Positions 22,291 to 33,268 of a stretch of 64,000 bases of DNA are shown here, in pieces. A model generated the notes under the pieces. That model searched no databases, had not been told where the DNA came from, and saw only the letters and a program-made list of their open reading frames with translations. The DNA lies in assembly GCA_038501625.1 (NCBI GenBank), contig JAZAYU010000943.1, forward strand, positions 53,833-117,832. Direction: 5' to 3'. The stretch is from Corbicula japonica. Its lineage: Eukaryota; Mollusca; Bivalvia; Venerida; Cyrenidae. How positions within the stretch are numbered: the first letter of the stretch is position 1; the number at the start of each line of letters is the position of its first letter. A program made the translations under genes and the position numbers.

Positions 22291-23955
22291 ATAATGTATG
22301 AAGCTTTTGAATAAATCTTATTTTACCTTTTGCTCCATAATTTGTAATTATTTTATTCAAGTAAATGTGCTGTGTCTTTTGTTTTGTGAAAGTCTATGTT
22401 GTTGCACTTGAGTTTACAGTAATATCCAAAACAATGATGGTACATGTATAGTGTTCTCAGAATTTAATGGGTCACCAGTACCTAGATATTCACCATAGCC
22501 AGCTCCACATTATGAGGGGGCAGTGTTGTGCTACCACATAATTATATCATTTCTATCCCATGATATAAATTAAATAGATGAAAATGATACTTTGAAAGCC
22601 TCCAAATGCAACTTACATGAAACAAACTTCGTCAAATGTCAATGCTGCCTATTCCAATATTATGAGCATCTCAACATCTGCACAAGTAAACATATAACAA
22701 TATTGAACCATTTCAAATGATGCTGTGCATAATAAAGATGAATAGGAATCTCATATAAAAGAACACACAAAAAAACATGAAATGTAAAACTCGAACTGTC
22801 ACACGATGTTTTCCCATGTGTGAACAGTGTAGATCCAGATCAGCTGGCATATCTGTGCCATCTAATAGGGATCTACAATGCTTTCTATTCTAAAATGTAT
22901 ATATCAACACAGAAATAAAAAGGTTTTCTGGTTACTGTTACCAAATTCAAACCATTATTAATGATTTACACCCTTGACTTGTTTCAATATGGATCTGTTC
23001 ATATTTTAATCATAGATGTGTTTTTCAAAATGTTACTTTTTTAATAGTGAAAAGAGAAATTGCTTATCAGACTTAAGAGATGTGCTAATATGGGTGCTAA
23101 TATAGTTTCTTGGTAAAGATGTAAAAGCGAACAGTGTAGATCATGATCCAATAGCTCAATTGTAGAGTGGCACATATGTGCCAGCAGATCTGGATCATCA
23201 CTGTTTGGCCATGCAATAATAGTTGTATCCTAATAGAGTAAATTATTAATAAAACTTACTATTCATCATTTAAAGATTATAGGTTAATATAAAACAAGTA
23301 TCAGGGATTCATTTCTTTGATTCAGATGCAGTATTTGCTCTTGACAGGTGTCATACTGATGTGCAACATTCTAATCTTTAATCCCCCTGCCATTATAACC
23401 ATGTTTAATCAATTTCTAATATAAAAGCAGAAAACAAGATATCTATAAAGTTGCCCTTAAGTTAGAAGTCTGAATTAAAAACTTTTCAAAAGGCTGCAAA
23501 TTTTCTGAATTAGAAGAAACAATTTGAAAACAGAAGTCATCTCCCCTTTTTCGAAGTCTTTTTACACATCAACAGATTTGCAATCCAAGATGCATTATTT
23601 GATAGTGTTCAAACCATGGCATGTCTTGACCACCTTTTTACTTTGCTAGCAGCCACTGTCACTGGAGTCTTGTGTTTAAACGGAAAGTGAACTTGTTAGA
23701 AAAGCCCAACCTTTAATCATAACCAAAATTTCAGACAAAACAGGCTCTTTAATTTCAAAAAAAGATTTTTTTGTCAATGTGAAACTCATTTCTGCATTTT
23801 TAAGAAAATTTTTAAAGTTTATAATATAATAAATTATAATTCAAACAGCTTAATATACACAAATTATACTCTGTACTGTCCCCGAGACTAAAAATAAGCA
23901 AATCACAGCTGATATTTCAGCATTTGGTGACTTGCCTCTGCTTCTCTGCTCAAAG
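22291..23955. other. Non-coding AT-rich sequence with two MITE fragments
   Basis: Fragments of MITE family B lie at about 22790-22885 (GTGTAGATCCAGATCAGC) and 23105-23215 (GTGCCAGCAGATCTGGATC). Nothing else was recognised. Confidence 0.5.
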
Positions 23956-24243
23956 TTTCCTTTTTTTTCTTTAGTTTTATTTATCGTCGCTACCGGAAGC
24001 CCATATGAGCGACACCTCCAGACGAGTGTTAGTCATTTTAGGTTTTGAAGGATAGTGCAAGTTAGGACTTTCCGATTCCAGAATCGTCCCTGGTTCTTTT
24101 TAGTGCCCGGTGTATTATAGCACCACTACACTGGACCTCGGGTTAAAGTCTCTTCCGAAAGACTGTTAGTAATTTTAGTTGGAGTAGCCGGAGATTGAAC
24201 CAGCGATCCCTGGGCTCGGAGGCAGACACGCTACTGCGCTAAT
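23956..24243 (-). repeat. tRNA-derived SINE, minus strand
   Basis: On the minus strand the head (24165-24243) reads TTAGCGCAGTAGCGTGTCTG, CCTCCGAGCCCAGGG, then GGTTCAATCTCCGG, which are box A- and box B-like. A ~200 bp body follows (CGAGGTCCAGTGTAGTGG, GACACCTCCAGACGAG on the plus strand). The layout is that of a tRNA-related SINE; I recall similar repeats in molluscs but did not check. Confidence 0.6.
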
Positions 24244-24262
24244 GATGTGCTGTTTCCAAAGA

Positions 24263-24363
24263 ACACGGCTGAAGGTTTTAAAGCTGAGATTGCAATTTCA
24301 GCCTATCAGATGCTCGATGTTTGAGACTGGTTTTCATGCTCAGTTTTATAACCTTGGGCACAG
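24263..24363. repeat. MITE family A, internally deleted copy
   Basis: A short left end (GGCTGAAGGTTTTAAAGCTG) joins directly to the right arm (TTTCAGCCTATCAGATGC ... GAGACTGGTTTTCATGCTC) and the end CCTTGGGCAC. Confidence 0.65.
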
Positions 24364-24434
24364 AAGACAATATTCGACTCTACTGATACAGTTTCTAGTC
24401 CTCTCTACATCACATTTGTGTCACTGTACAATGA

Positions 24435-24629
24435 TTAACCCTTTACACCATATATACCCTTTTTACATTTGAAACCAGTGTAGATCCAGATCAGCATGCA
24501 AATCCATGTCATCCGATCAGGATCTGCTCTGTTTAATTTTTCGTCAGAGATAACCAAATAATTTAAAAGGGGAACAGTGCAGATCCTGATCACACGTGTA
24601 AAACACATATATAAGGAGTAAAGTGTTAA
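24435..24629. repeat. MITE family B, TTAA-flanked, copy 1
   Basis: TTAA followed by CCCTTTACACC at the left; GGAGTAAAGTG then TTAA at the right. The interior has GTGTAGATCCAGATCAGC and its inverted partner. TTAA flanks and CCC ends are what piggyBac-type elements show (family knowledge), so this is a candidate piggyBac-like MITE. Confidence 0.6.
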
Positions 24630-24804
24630 TAAAATAACCAATATTCTGTTGGAAATTATGTGAGAGACAACACTGTCAATGTAGTCATATGTCAGCAATT
24701 CAAGGGCCATAGCTAGAGTTCCTGACACAATCTGGATGACTGATATTTCGAACTTACACAAATCCTACTGTCACAGTTTGATGATGACTGGATATATTGT
24801 TCCA

Positions 24805-25080
24805 AGAACCCTTTACTCCGTTTTATATGGCATGCACCTAATTGGCAACTCGTGTAGATCCAGATCTGCCCTCACAACTGTGATCTGAATCTACACTCAG
24901 ATTCCTTCCTATATAAGCTATATCTGACAAAGAAGCAGATCATCAAGCTCTTGATCAGACTGCATGGATGTAAAGGCTGATCTGGATCTACACAGATTGC
25001 ATGGATGTAAAGGCTGATCTGGATCTACACAGACTGCATGGATGTAAAGGCTGATCTGGATCTACACAGATTGCACATGG
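24805..25080. repeat. MITE family B, rearranged copy with a 37 bp triplication
   Basis: It begins AACCCTTTACTCCG and contains GTGTAGATCCAGATC. Then TGCATGGATGTAAAGGCTGA, TCTGGATCTACACAGA is repeated three times exactly (starts 24961, 24998, 25035). Confidence 0.7.
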
Positions 25081-25917
25081 GATAAAACTGATTGCTACCA
25101 GGAACGAGATTCTTCTGCAGTTTCTGCAATATGCATTCTGCGCAAATACATTTTCACACGTTATACAGCCATTCCAGATTTCTGACTTTCTGAATTGTTT
25201 GATAGGTAATTGGATCATTTGTTAATCAGAATGAATCATATACACTTCTACACAAAATGTGGCTGGCAATGATATTTTTCTTCTGGAATGTATACACCCT
25301 TTAGGGGTCTTTTGACATCTAACACAAATCTTTAGTTTGTAGTGTCAAGATGTTTAATGAACAGGCCTGTCAATATGAAAATTATAGAAACTGCTTACAC
25401 AGTATAATACAAAGATCAACAAAAAACATAAACTACAACAAAACATAAACAGACTTTATTAGAAACTTATTATGAAAATGTATCAAGCCAAAATAATTGG
25501 TGCATATATATGATATATACAGATATCAATTAAACATGAATAGCATATACTGGGAACTTGATCAAGGAATGCCACTCAAATACAATCAAATATCACCGGT
25601 AACAGTGATTGTGTCCCATACACACCAAGATAATGTTGGAATCGCCAAATAAGAATTTCTGATATAAAAGCATGAAATATGACTTTTCTAAGATCATGGA
25701 ACTAAGAGAGCCTTTCTGTTCTGGAATATTTCTGTAGTAACCATACACTATTTCTAGTTTTTGAGCACTAATTCTAAGACAGCCTGGAATTTAACTCAGT
25801 TTACTTCATATTGCAAGTCAGTGCTAATGAATTTCCAGAACAAACACTACAGTTTATGATAAAAAAACCTAAAGAATTTTAAATAATTTGTGATGTGACC
25901 AACAATTCACTTAGCCA
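25081..25917. other. Non-coding AT-rich sequence
   Basis: No gene recognised. AATAAA on the minus strand (TTTATT near 25455) is one possible poly(A) signal for the minus-strand gene that ends at 27916, but the distance is large. Confidence 0.35.
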
Positions 25918-26012
25918 GTGAGCTGGGTTCTCCACCAGGACTTGAACCTGGATTATTTTTCTTCATCAGAAAAGCGTGTTTCTTTACACTATGGAGATGT
26001 TCCCAGCCACCA
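25918..26012 (-). repeat. tRNA-like sequence, minus strand
   Basis: On the minus strand: CCATAGTGTAAAGAAACACG (box-A-like), TTTTC-TGATGAA-GAAAA as an anticodon arm, and CCAGGTTCAAGTCCTGG as a T arm. Base 33 of the loop would be G instead of U, and no acceptor stem closes, so it is a tRNA pseudogene or SINE head. Confidence 0.55.
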
Positions 26013-27593
26013 CACATTTTGTGAAATGGTGTTTCTCAATTCAATGATATTAAATGTTATACTATCAAAATTTGTGTCCTAAAGTTAATTATGGAACAGG
26101 CATGGATGTTGTAGAATAACAAATAGTTCAAAAAAGTAATTACACGTGTAAAGCTCTTTTGTATAGTTTTGCTGAAGTTACTTAAACATAAATAAATGCA
26201 GTTTTTAAAAGTAAAAAAAAATAAAAAAGGAGTTTTTACAATACAGAACATGCTTGACTAAGGAATTGCCATCATCAAATGGAAAAAACATGCGTTACAA
26301 ATAAATATACAGAATTATACTATCAATTGTCCATTAACAAAACAGGCCGAAACTGACTGAAAATATACCCAGCCCTTTGAATGTATAGCAAGTCCAGTGC
26401 ACAGTCCAATGTTGATTGATCATTTGTATATCAGAGAAAAGTTTCAGTAATGTTTGAAGATATTAAAGTTTGAAGTTTTAAATGTAGTTCAAGTTATCGC
26501 ATACATTTACTTGAAACATTATGTTGTGTAATAAACAGCAACATGTTTGAACTGAAATCTGCTTTCCTAAAATATGTTAGATTTATTACAGTAGATGTAT
26601 GTTTTGAAATTTATCATTCTTAAAGCTAGTTTCATTTATCAAAGATAATATTGTAGGTGCAGTCATTCACATTGATAGCTATCACTAAAGAAATAATGTT
26701 CATAGAGAAATACAAAGAATGTAAACAAATGTGGTTTTTATAGATATGAAGTTTGATGTCAATCAAAGGGAGGCAATCCAATTATAATATGTCAGAATTC
26801 CACAGAGGAAAGTTTTACAGATAGCACGCTCGTGATATTCATGTATTTTCATGGATTAACAACCATTCTACATGAGCCTGAACATTACTTCATGTATTTA
26901 CTCAAGTGGGTAATGAGTTTTTCACCAAACAGGTCAGTTACTTTAAATGCATTTTATACAAGTACCTCAAAGAATGCAGCGGGCTGTCAGTAAACAGTGA
27001 GCAGTGGTTGTCAGCTATTGGTGGCTGTCATGAAAAAGAAGTTGTCAGCAAAAAGTGGTTGCCATTCATGAGTGATTGTCAGCTATCAGTGGTTGTCAGT
27101 TGTTTTCAAACATTTGATGTCAGCAAACAGCGGCTGGTTGCAGGGAAGTCATGGTCAGCATTTGTCTACTCTCACAGCCTTAACTGAAATATAGAGAAAG
27201 GTTCACATTCTATCTAGAAATACTGACAGAAATCTTTGATAAAATACAAAGAAAATGCAGTCTCACTAAAAACTATTCAAACAGGAGTAATCATTCTATT
27301 TGTTTCAAATAGCTTTGTTCATGCAGATGATGTATTCCAAGTTAAGTATTTAGATAACAGGACAAGCTTTGCTCCATGGTCAGTGTCGGACATGTGTTAG
27401 TTGAACAACATGATTTTTTGAAAAGTATGCTTCTATTGCATCATTAACAACAATATGAAAGCAAAATGTCCAGACACATGTGGCTGTAATAATAGCTCTA
27501 ACTCTTTAAATAATCAGATGTTAGAACACAGAAGTATTATGTTTAGTAGACATGTTCATGACTTCATCTTTATGATATGAACAACACACATCA
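26013..27593. other. Non-coding sequence with short imperfect repeats
   Basis: Between 26975 and 27140 the motif GTGGTTGTCAGC (variants GGCTGTCA, GATTGTCAGCTATCAG) recurs about eight times irregularly, which creates a 93-codon plus frame I do not consider real. No gene recognised. Confidence 0.4.
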
Positions 27594-27838
27594 TTAACAG
27601 AGGCCTTACTCCATATATATGCACTTTTACACATGTGAGACCAGTGTAGAACTAGATCAGTAGGCACATCTGTGCTGTCTGATCTGGATCTGCACTGGTC
27701 ACACATTTGTCAGATATAACCTAATGATTCTAAAAGGGAACAGTGAAGATCCTGATGAAATGGCACAGATGTGCCACCTGATCTGGATCTACAATGTTTG
27801 CCCAAGTCATAAAGGCATGTACAAGGAGGGAAGTGTTA
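27594..27838. repeat. MITE family B, copy 2
   Basis: TTAA at 27594, then CCTTACTCCATATATATGC, and inverted GATCTGGATCTGCACTGG / GTGCCACCTGATCTGG segments. The right end GGAGGGAAGTG has lost the final TTAA (TTAT). It lies where the 3' untranslated region of the minus-strand gene would be. Confidence 0.6.
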
Positions 27839-27915
27839 TTTACTTGTAATCCGGGTATCCTACATCTTTGAAATTTGGCACAGGTTCATTGTGTTCTGGA
27901 TTTTTACAGACATCT

Positions 27916-27973
27916 TCATCTCATTGTACTGGTAAAAGACTTAAGAGCCAGGCTTAAACTGTTGGTGTGGGTT
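27916..27973 (-). CDS. Tentative minus-strand gene, last coding exon
   Basis: A strong acceptor (TTTTTCATTTTTCTTTCAG) opens the exon. In the phase set by the exon at 28420-28488 it reads THTNSLSLALKSFTSTMR then TGA at 27916-27918. The peptide has no recognisable domain. Phase agreement is the only support for coding. Confidence 0.3.
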
Positions 27974-28419
27974 CTGAAAGAAAAATGAAAAAAGTAAAAA
28001 ACAACAACACTAAAAAGCAAATGCAGCCAGATATTTATCTGCCAGACCATTCACTGATGCTGTAAATCAACAAATTATATAAAAAAAGAAACTGGACCGT
28101 CCCAGGGAGGTTAGCTGCAACATCAAGGTTTTGCAATTTCAAATACTTAAATTGTTCAGGAACCAAAATATACAACATTAATCAAATAAGGTCACAACTA
28201 GGAATAACAATATGCAAAATATTAGGCTGCTACATAGTATAGTTGAATTGAAAACTGCGCAGGAAATTTCGTTACAAAAGTATACCCCCACTTCTTCAAA
28301 GCAGAAAAAATCTTAGAACATCATATTCATCAGTGTATATAAAATATTGTAAATATTTGGCACTTATTTACTTTTAATGTCAACTGAAGACTTTGACCTG
28401 TAAACAATATGGTTCTCAC

Positions 28420-28488
28420 CTGTTTTCCTGTACACAACACTGCTCAGCTGAGTTTTCGTTGAAAGTTTCACCACCAGTGTTCACACAC
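28420..28488 (-). CDS. Tentative minus-strand gene, Cys-rich exon
   Basis: A 69 nt exon between TTTTTAG and AACAG|GTGAGA, with phase 2 on both sides. It reads CVNTGGETFNENSAEQCC then VQEN. The CxxxGGExxxxxxxxCC spacing recalls short extracellular Cys modules (galaxin-like), an impression from memory only. As one of the cleanest splice-bounded frames in this part of the window, it is probably a real exon. The function of the whole gene is unknown. Confidence 0.45.
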
Positions 28489-28701
28489 CTAAAAACATTA
28501 ACAAAACATGTTTTAAAGCAGGCATAGTACTGAAGTACAGGCAAATTCATATGATTTTAACAGTGAGACAAGGTCTCTGTTACTTGCAGTAAATCACTGC
28601 TATATTTTCCATCTTAAATCAACTTATTTCCAAATGTTTTTTCCTAATCTGAGAACATTCGGAAGAAATAAAAATATAAACAGTTTTAAAAGAGCTAAAA
28701 C

Positions 28702-30101
28702 CAGGGTTGGCTTATTTGACCGGTCAATTGAGTATTGACCGGGCCGGTGGTCAATACTGGTCAATAGTGGTCATTACTGGTCAATAGTGGTCATTTCTGG
28801 TCATTACTGGTCAATTCAATTTTATTCACAACCAAACTGTCCAGAATGTTCTTAGAATCATTTAAAATCCTTTAGGCCCTTACAATAGCCCCTGTAAGGG
28901 CCTAAATGGTACTTCATGTATGGTTTATTTTTGGATAAGCCTTAAATGAACACAACTTCTTAATTGGTGTGTTCCTATGTTCAATAAGCAAAAGAAGTGT
29001 ATTTTCCGACGGTTAAGCAAAGCGAATTAGGTGGAAAATATTAATTTCCTTTGATTGGGTAAGATCTTTTGAATGTACCAATCAAAAGGTGTTGTTTTCA
29101 TTGGTTTAATGCACAGTTCTCATACATATGTGTATTGTTGGAAAATATATACTCATTCAGCTTCGGGCATTCTATGCTTACAGACACATTTTCTTAAGTG
29201 GGTGGAAACTTTATGGTATATATAAACAGCATGACATAATTATAGGCATTTATGATAAGTAACAGACTGAAATCAATAAATGTAGTATGCTAAAAGTTTC
29301 AAGTTATATAATGTTTGTTATGTTTTATGTAATTTATGTAATGGATTCGTTTAAGAACATTCTGTAAGCTTTGCCCAAGTGCTCAGTACAATACATACAT
29401 TATATGAAACAGTATGACTTGGTTGTTAACATGCAAAGATCTGTGAGGTCAAAGGAAGTGCAATCACCCCTCAGTCTCCTGACCATCACTTGTCAAACAC
29501 AAGTGTTAACAGGCAGGTGTATAACACCTACTTTATAGTTATTGGATAATCCTTAAATAAACAAATTGGCATCTTAATTGACATGTTCCCAAGGTCAATA
29601 AACAATAAAAGTGTGACACAACACCCCTCCATCTCCAGACTGTCCATTGTCATACACAAGTGTTAGTTGGCAAGAGTGTAACACCTACTGGTGGTGCAAA
29701 TTGCCTTTGCTTTAAATAAAAAGAAAAGTTCAAGTTACTGAATCATTCTTTGCTGAATGTTGATAAAACACTAATATTAAAAGAATTCTTACTTTGTCGA
29801 AAAACTCACCAGAATAAAGCCAAAAGACCCTGTTTAGGGATTTTATGATCTCAGTTACTGAGGGAGATAAGACAATTTCTAAGTGCAAAGCATGTTCAAG
29901 TGAAGTTAGTTCTAAAGTAACTTAAGTAGAAATTAAAGTTAAATGGTTTGTTTTCTACCTTTCTTTTATGAAAATTTTGAAAAAGAGTTCAATTGACCAG
30001 TATTGACCACTATTAACCACTTGGGGAGTATTGACCGGGACAGTTTTAACCGGTTAAAACCGCCGGTTTAAACCAGGGGCAGTCAATTGGTGCCAACCCT
30101 G
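28702..30101. mobile_element. Non-autonomous hAT-type transposon, 1.4 kb
   Basis: The ends are CAGGGTTGGC and GCCAACCCTG, flanked by an 8 bp duplication GCTAAAAC / GCTAAAAA (28694-28701 and 30102-30109). CAGGG ends with 8 bp duplications are diagnostic of hAT elements. Subterminal regions are crowded with TGGTCAATA / TATTGACCA motifs (28736-28815 and 29990-30035), probable transposase-binding repeats. The interior has no transposase frame and holds two diverged copies of a ~150 bp segment (TCCTTAAATAAACAAATTGG near 29553 and its relative near 28940; CACAAGTGTTA near 29498 and 29658). Confidence 0.8.
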
Positions 30102-30519
30102 GCTAAAAAAGTATTATCCTTTTTTCACTCCCAGCATATACTGTTATTGAAATGTTTGTCCATCTGTCTGTTGCAGAAAAATGCTCTGATTGTGTTATGT
30201 ATCACATTAGGTGATAGTTCTAGAAGACCTAACTGTTCAATATGACTTGTTGCAGAAAAATGCTCTGATGGCGATCATGGTGCTATGTATCACATTCAGT
30301 GATAGTTCTATATTAAATCCTAACTGTTTAGTATGACCTTAATATCTGCAACAACTTGCATCAATTTCAACATCTTTTCATCTGGATTCAATGACGTCTA
30401 CCACATGTCTTGAAGGTTTAATATCATATCTTGGATGACAGTTGATGACTCTGATCCCAGATGAGATAAAGCCACTTGCAATTGACCAGGCTTACATATT
30501 TCTTGACATTCAATCTGAA

Positions 30520-30745
30520 CCTGAAATTCACATTTTTTTAAACAATAAGAACACTAGACAATGTTACAAACAAAATATCTTAGGGCTGGGCCTCAAGGTA
30601 TTTGACAGAAAATTTTTAAAGTGAAAATGGCAACCAGAGTTCTGCATGGAATTAAATTCTTTGAATAACTTTGGTAGAAGACCATCCAAGAAACATCTAG
30701 GCAACATTTCATAACAATTGACATAAATCCTTGGAATGAGGTCAT
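30520..30745 (+). repeat. Decayed tail fragment of a core-repeat element
   Basis: GGCAACCAGAGTTCTGCATGG then AATTAAATTCTTTGAATAAC matches the unique tail of the element at 3696-6386 (6178-6230). Neither terminal hairpin remains. Confidence 0.65.
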
Positions 30746-31212
30746 TAAGTTGAGCAGACGACATTGATTATTATGCATTTCATGTTAAAAATATCATTTT
30801 ATTGTCAAAATGTTTAAGAAAAGCACTTGTAAGTTATGAAAAATTTATAGAGACTTGAAAGATCTTTCTAAATATAGTAACAACTTAGTGTCACAAAATA
30901 CGACCAAAGGTACCTTTTCCCGTGGGGCACCCCATTTGAAGCAAGTGGTAGCAGTACAGACAGTGGGCAGACAGCAGGCAATAACAAAATCTCACCTTAA
31001 GCAAATACTCAGCTATGTTAAAGCATTATTGAAAGTAAATAAGTTCATGGCAGTCTGTTTATAACAATTATAGGGGCCTAAAATCCAATTGTTTGTATTC
31101 ATTGAATAGGTTTGTTTTATTGTATTAGTTCTGTTTAATAAGATCTGAACACATGACACATAGATTTTAAGTAATTAAGATTTTTGTCATGCACACAATA
31201 TTATAGTAATAC

Positions 31213-31318
31213 CTGTCTTATGTTATGCCCTGTGGGTTATGAATGGTCAGCCAAAATGCCAGTCTTAGAGGATTTTGTTCACAGACAGCAATATCCATGT
31301 TCTTGAATGGATCAAACA
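31213..31318 (-). CDS. Tentative minus-strand gene, exon with in-frame stop
   Basis: Acceptor TTTGCTTATTTCAG and donor GACAG|GTATTA bound 106 nt. The open frame reads FDPFKNMDIAVCEQNPLRLA then FWLTIHNPQGIT and hits TAA two codons before the donor. Entry (phase 1) and exit (phase 2) agree with the neighbouring exons at 31461-31500 and 28420-28488. The TAA could be the true end of one transcript form, a nonsense allele, or evidence that the model is wrong. Confidence 0.4.
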
Positions 31319-31460
31319 CTGAAATAAGCAAACAAGCCCAATAATATGATTAATATCACATGTTTTAATATTTACACCTAAAGTGGGTAATGTAAACAAA
31401 AATTTATCATTTTCAAACAAGTTAGTATAATAATTGTACTATTTAAAGAAGCACTCTCAC

Positions 31461-31500
31461 CTAAATAGGGACATAAAGATCTTGCCCACTGTGACTGCTC
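31461..31500 (-). CDS. Tentative minus-strand gene, 40 nt exon
   Basis: Donor TTTAG|GTGAGA is good; acceptor ATTTATTTAAAG is weak. Read from phase 0 it gives EQSQWARSLCPYL and leaves phase 1, which is what the next exon needs. It was found partly by looking for a phase bridge, so treat it cautiously. Confidence 0.25.
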
Positions 31501-31523
31501 CTTTAAATAAATGGGAAAATGTC

Positions 31524-31733
31524 TTAAGGTAGTCTAACTGTAATGCTTTCCTGCGCATAAATTTGCGACGTCGTCAAACATCGGCTCGCTTTCGGTGACT
31601 TCCGACGCTACTCGTCAGAGCCGATGGTAACCGAAGCGACATCGATTATTGTCGACTGTTAGTGACAGTTAACCGAGTATTCCCGACATTAGAGAAAAAA
31701 GCGCGGGAAATCATTACAGTTAGACTACCTTAA
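31524..31733. mobile_element. TTAA-flanked MITE with ~30 bp terminal inverted repeats
   Basis: Left TTAAGGTAGTCTAACTGTAA then TGCTTTCCTGCGC; the right end is its reverse complement with two or three changes, ending ACTACCTTAA. The terminal repeats are nearly perfect. The interior is unusually CpG-rich (GACGTCGTC, ATCGGCTCGC). The TTAA borders allow a piggyBac-like origin. No coding capacity. Confidence 0.8.
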
Positions 31734-31878
31734 GTTCATGAAAATAAATTAAATAATCATAAGAAAATTTCCTGTTTTATAAGTGGAAAAATATATTTCC
31801 TTTAAATTTCACCAACGGTATTAACAGTTATGAAACTTACAACCAGGTTATCTTTGGTGATACTCTTGACTCGGTCTC

Positions 31879-32118
31879 TTAACCCTTTTCTCCATAAATA
31901 CGCCTTTTTACGCATGTGCAACCAGTGTAGATCCAGATCAGCCGGCACATCCATGCCGTCTGATCAGGATCTGCACTGGTCACATTTTCGTCAGAAATAA
32001 CCTAATGAATCAAAAAGCAAACAGTTTAGATCCTGATCAGACGGCACAGATGTGCTGTCTGATCTGGATCTAAACTGTTCGCCCTTGCAAAAAAGGTGCA
32101 TATGGTGGAAAGGGTTAA
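31879..32118. repeat. MITE family B, copy 3 (most complete)
   Basis: TTAA, then CCCTTTTCTCCATAAATACG and CCTTTTTACGC; right end AAAAAAGGTGCATATGGTGG, AAAGGG, TTAA. Two internal hairpin-like modules (GTGTAGATCCAGATCAGCC/GGATCTGCACTGG and TTAGATCCTGATCAGACGG/GATCTGGATCTAAAC) make it almost wholly self-complementary. Confidence 0.7.
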
Positions 32119-32160
32119 TTTTTATCACACATATTTTGGAGAATATCACTGTTAGTCCAC

Positions 32161-32204
32161 CTTCAACCATAATGTAAAACCAAGAACTCTGTTCTCCCCA
32201 ATGT
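32161..32204 (-). CDS. Tentative minus-strand gene, most upstream exon found
   Basis: Acceptor GAATTTATTTCAACAG and donor GAAG|GTGGAC bound 44 nt reading IGENRVLGFTLWLK (phase 1 in, phase 0 out). No start codon or upstream exon was identified above 32204. Confidence 0.3.
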
Positions 32205-33134
32205 CTGTTGAAATAAATTCATGAATATCACCCGAGAATTTTAACAGTATGATCTGTTGCAGTATGATCAACCAACACATTGTTCTAAAACAATTGTATG
32301 TCTTTCACGTCGTAGCCCAACTATTGGTGCCCAACAAGGGCTTTTCTATACAATGGTCGCCCTTTGTGCACATAGGATAAGGACAGACATCTATAAAGTC
32401 AGTATGATAATGGGTCTGTGCTTGCAGTCACATTATTGAGACTTCGGGTTCAGTGAGAGTGGCTGACTTAGACTGAGAATAAAAGTTTCGGATTCTGCCG
32501 ATAACTGTAGTGGAAAAAGGTCATTGATTGTCTAAACTGATCAGACCTGGGTCCATTTACAATTATCCATAATTTAATAACTTAATATTCCCTAATTAAA
32601 TTTATTGATTACAATTTTTCAGAAATTGAAAAAAATCATAAATAATTGACACAAAAATCAAGGCCTGAGTGATGTTGACAGACAGACAGACAGTCACACT
32701 GATGTAGTAATGCTTTCATCATGACTTAAAGGTCTGCATCTGCATCAAGACTGGTAGGAAGTAAGGTACGGTACGGTCTAAAACACAGTTCATGGTCCAA
32801 GACATGAAAATGCCATTCCAGCCTAGCCTAAAGTTTTGCCCAAAATCAAAACTACCTTGTAAGGCTGTTACGTCTTAATCTTAAAATTTAATTCGATTAA
32901 GCTTTCAATTGAACCATTTCATGTTGTATGCGTAGCAGCTGTTTTTTTCATTGGCAATGCAGTTTCTTAACTAATGCTTTATTCTTCAAATAAATTCAAA
33001 TAAATTCAAATCTGAATTTGTTTTAGTTTAGTGCTTTATCATGGTTGGCATTTCCTAGCGTATTTATACCAATTGCTATAGAAGTAACCAATAAAATAGC
33101 AACATTATAAAATAATTAAATGATATAAACCAAC
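32205..33134. other. Non-coding sequence
   Basis: Contains a short (GACA)n run at 32678-32692. A donor-like ACAAG|GTAGTT lies on the minus strand near 32855 without a matching open exon. No gene recognised. Confidence 0.35.
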
Positions 33135-33142
33135 GAATGGTG

Positions 33143-33260
33143 CACAGGGAATCGGCACATAGCTTTTTTTTCTAATCCTTCCAATCTATGTTATAATAAT
33201 AGACTGATTATAACATAGATTGGAAGGATTAGAAAAAAAGCTATGTGCCGATTCCCTGTG
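33143..33260. mobile_element. 118 bp hAT MITE, almost entirely palindromic
   Basis: The arms CACAGGGAATCGGCACATAG ... and ... GCTATGTGCCGATTCCCTGTG are complementary over about 54 nt with a single T-run length difference and a loop of about 10 nt. It is flanked by an exact 8 bp duplication GAATGGTG (33135-33142 and 33261-33268). The intact duplication and arms indicate a recent insertion. Confidence 0.9.
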
Positions 33261-33268
33261 GAATGGTG

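Larger units (their letters stand above)
28489..31212 (-). other. Putative intron of the minus-strand gene
   Basis: Contains the hAT-type element at 28702-30101 and an element fragment at 30520-30745. No exon was found between. Confidence 0.3.

Noticed and set aside
1905..26012. Functional tRNA genes at the four tRNA-like sites
   Set aside because: None closes a full acceptor stem with a standard 7 nt anticodon loop; SINE heads or pseudogenes fit better.
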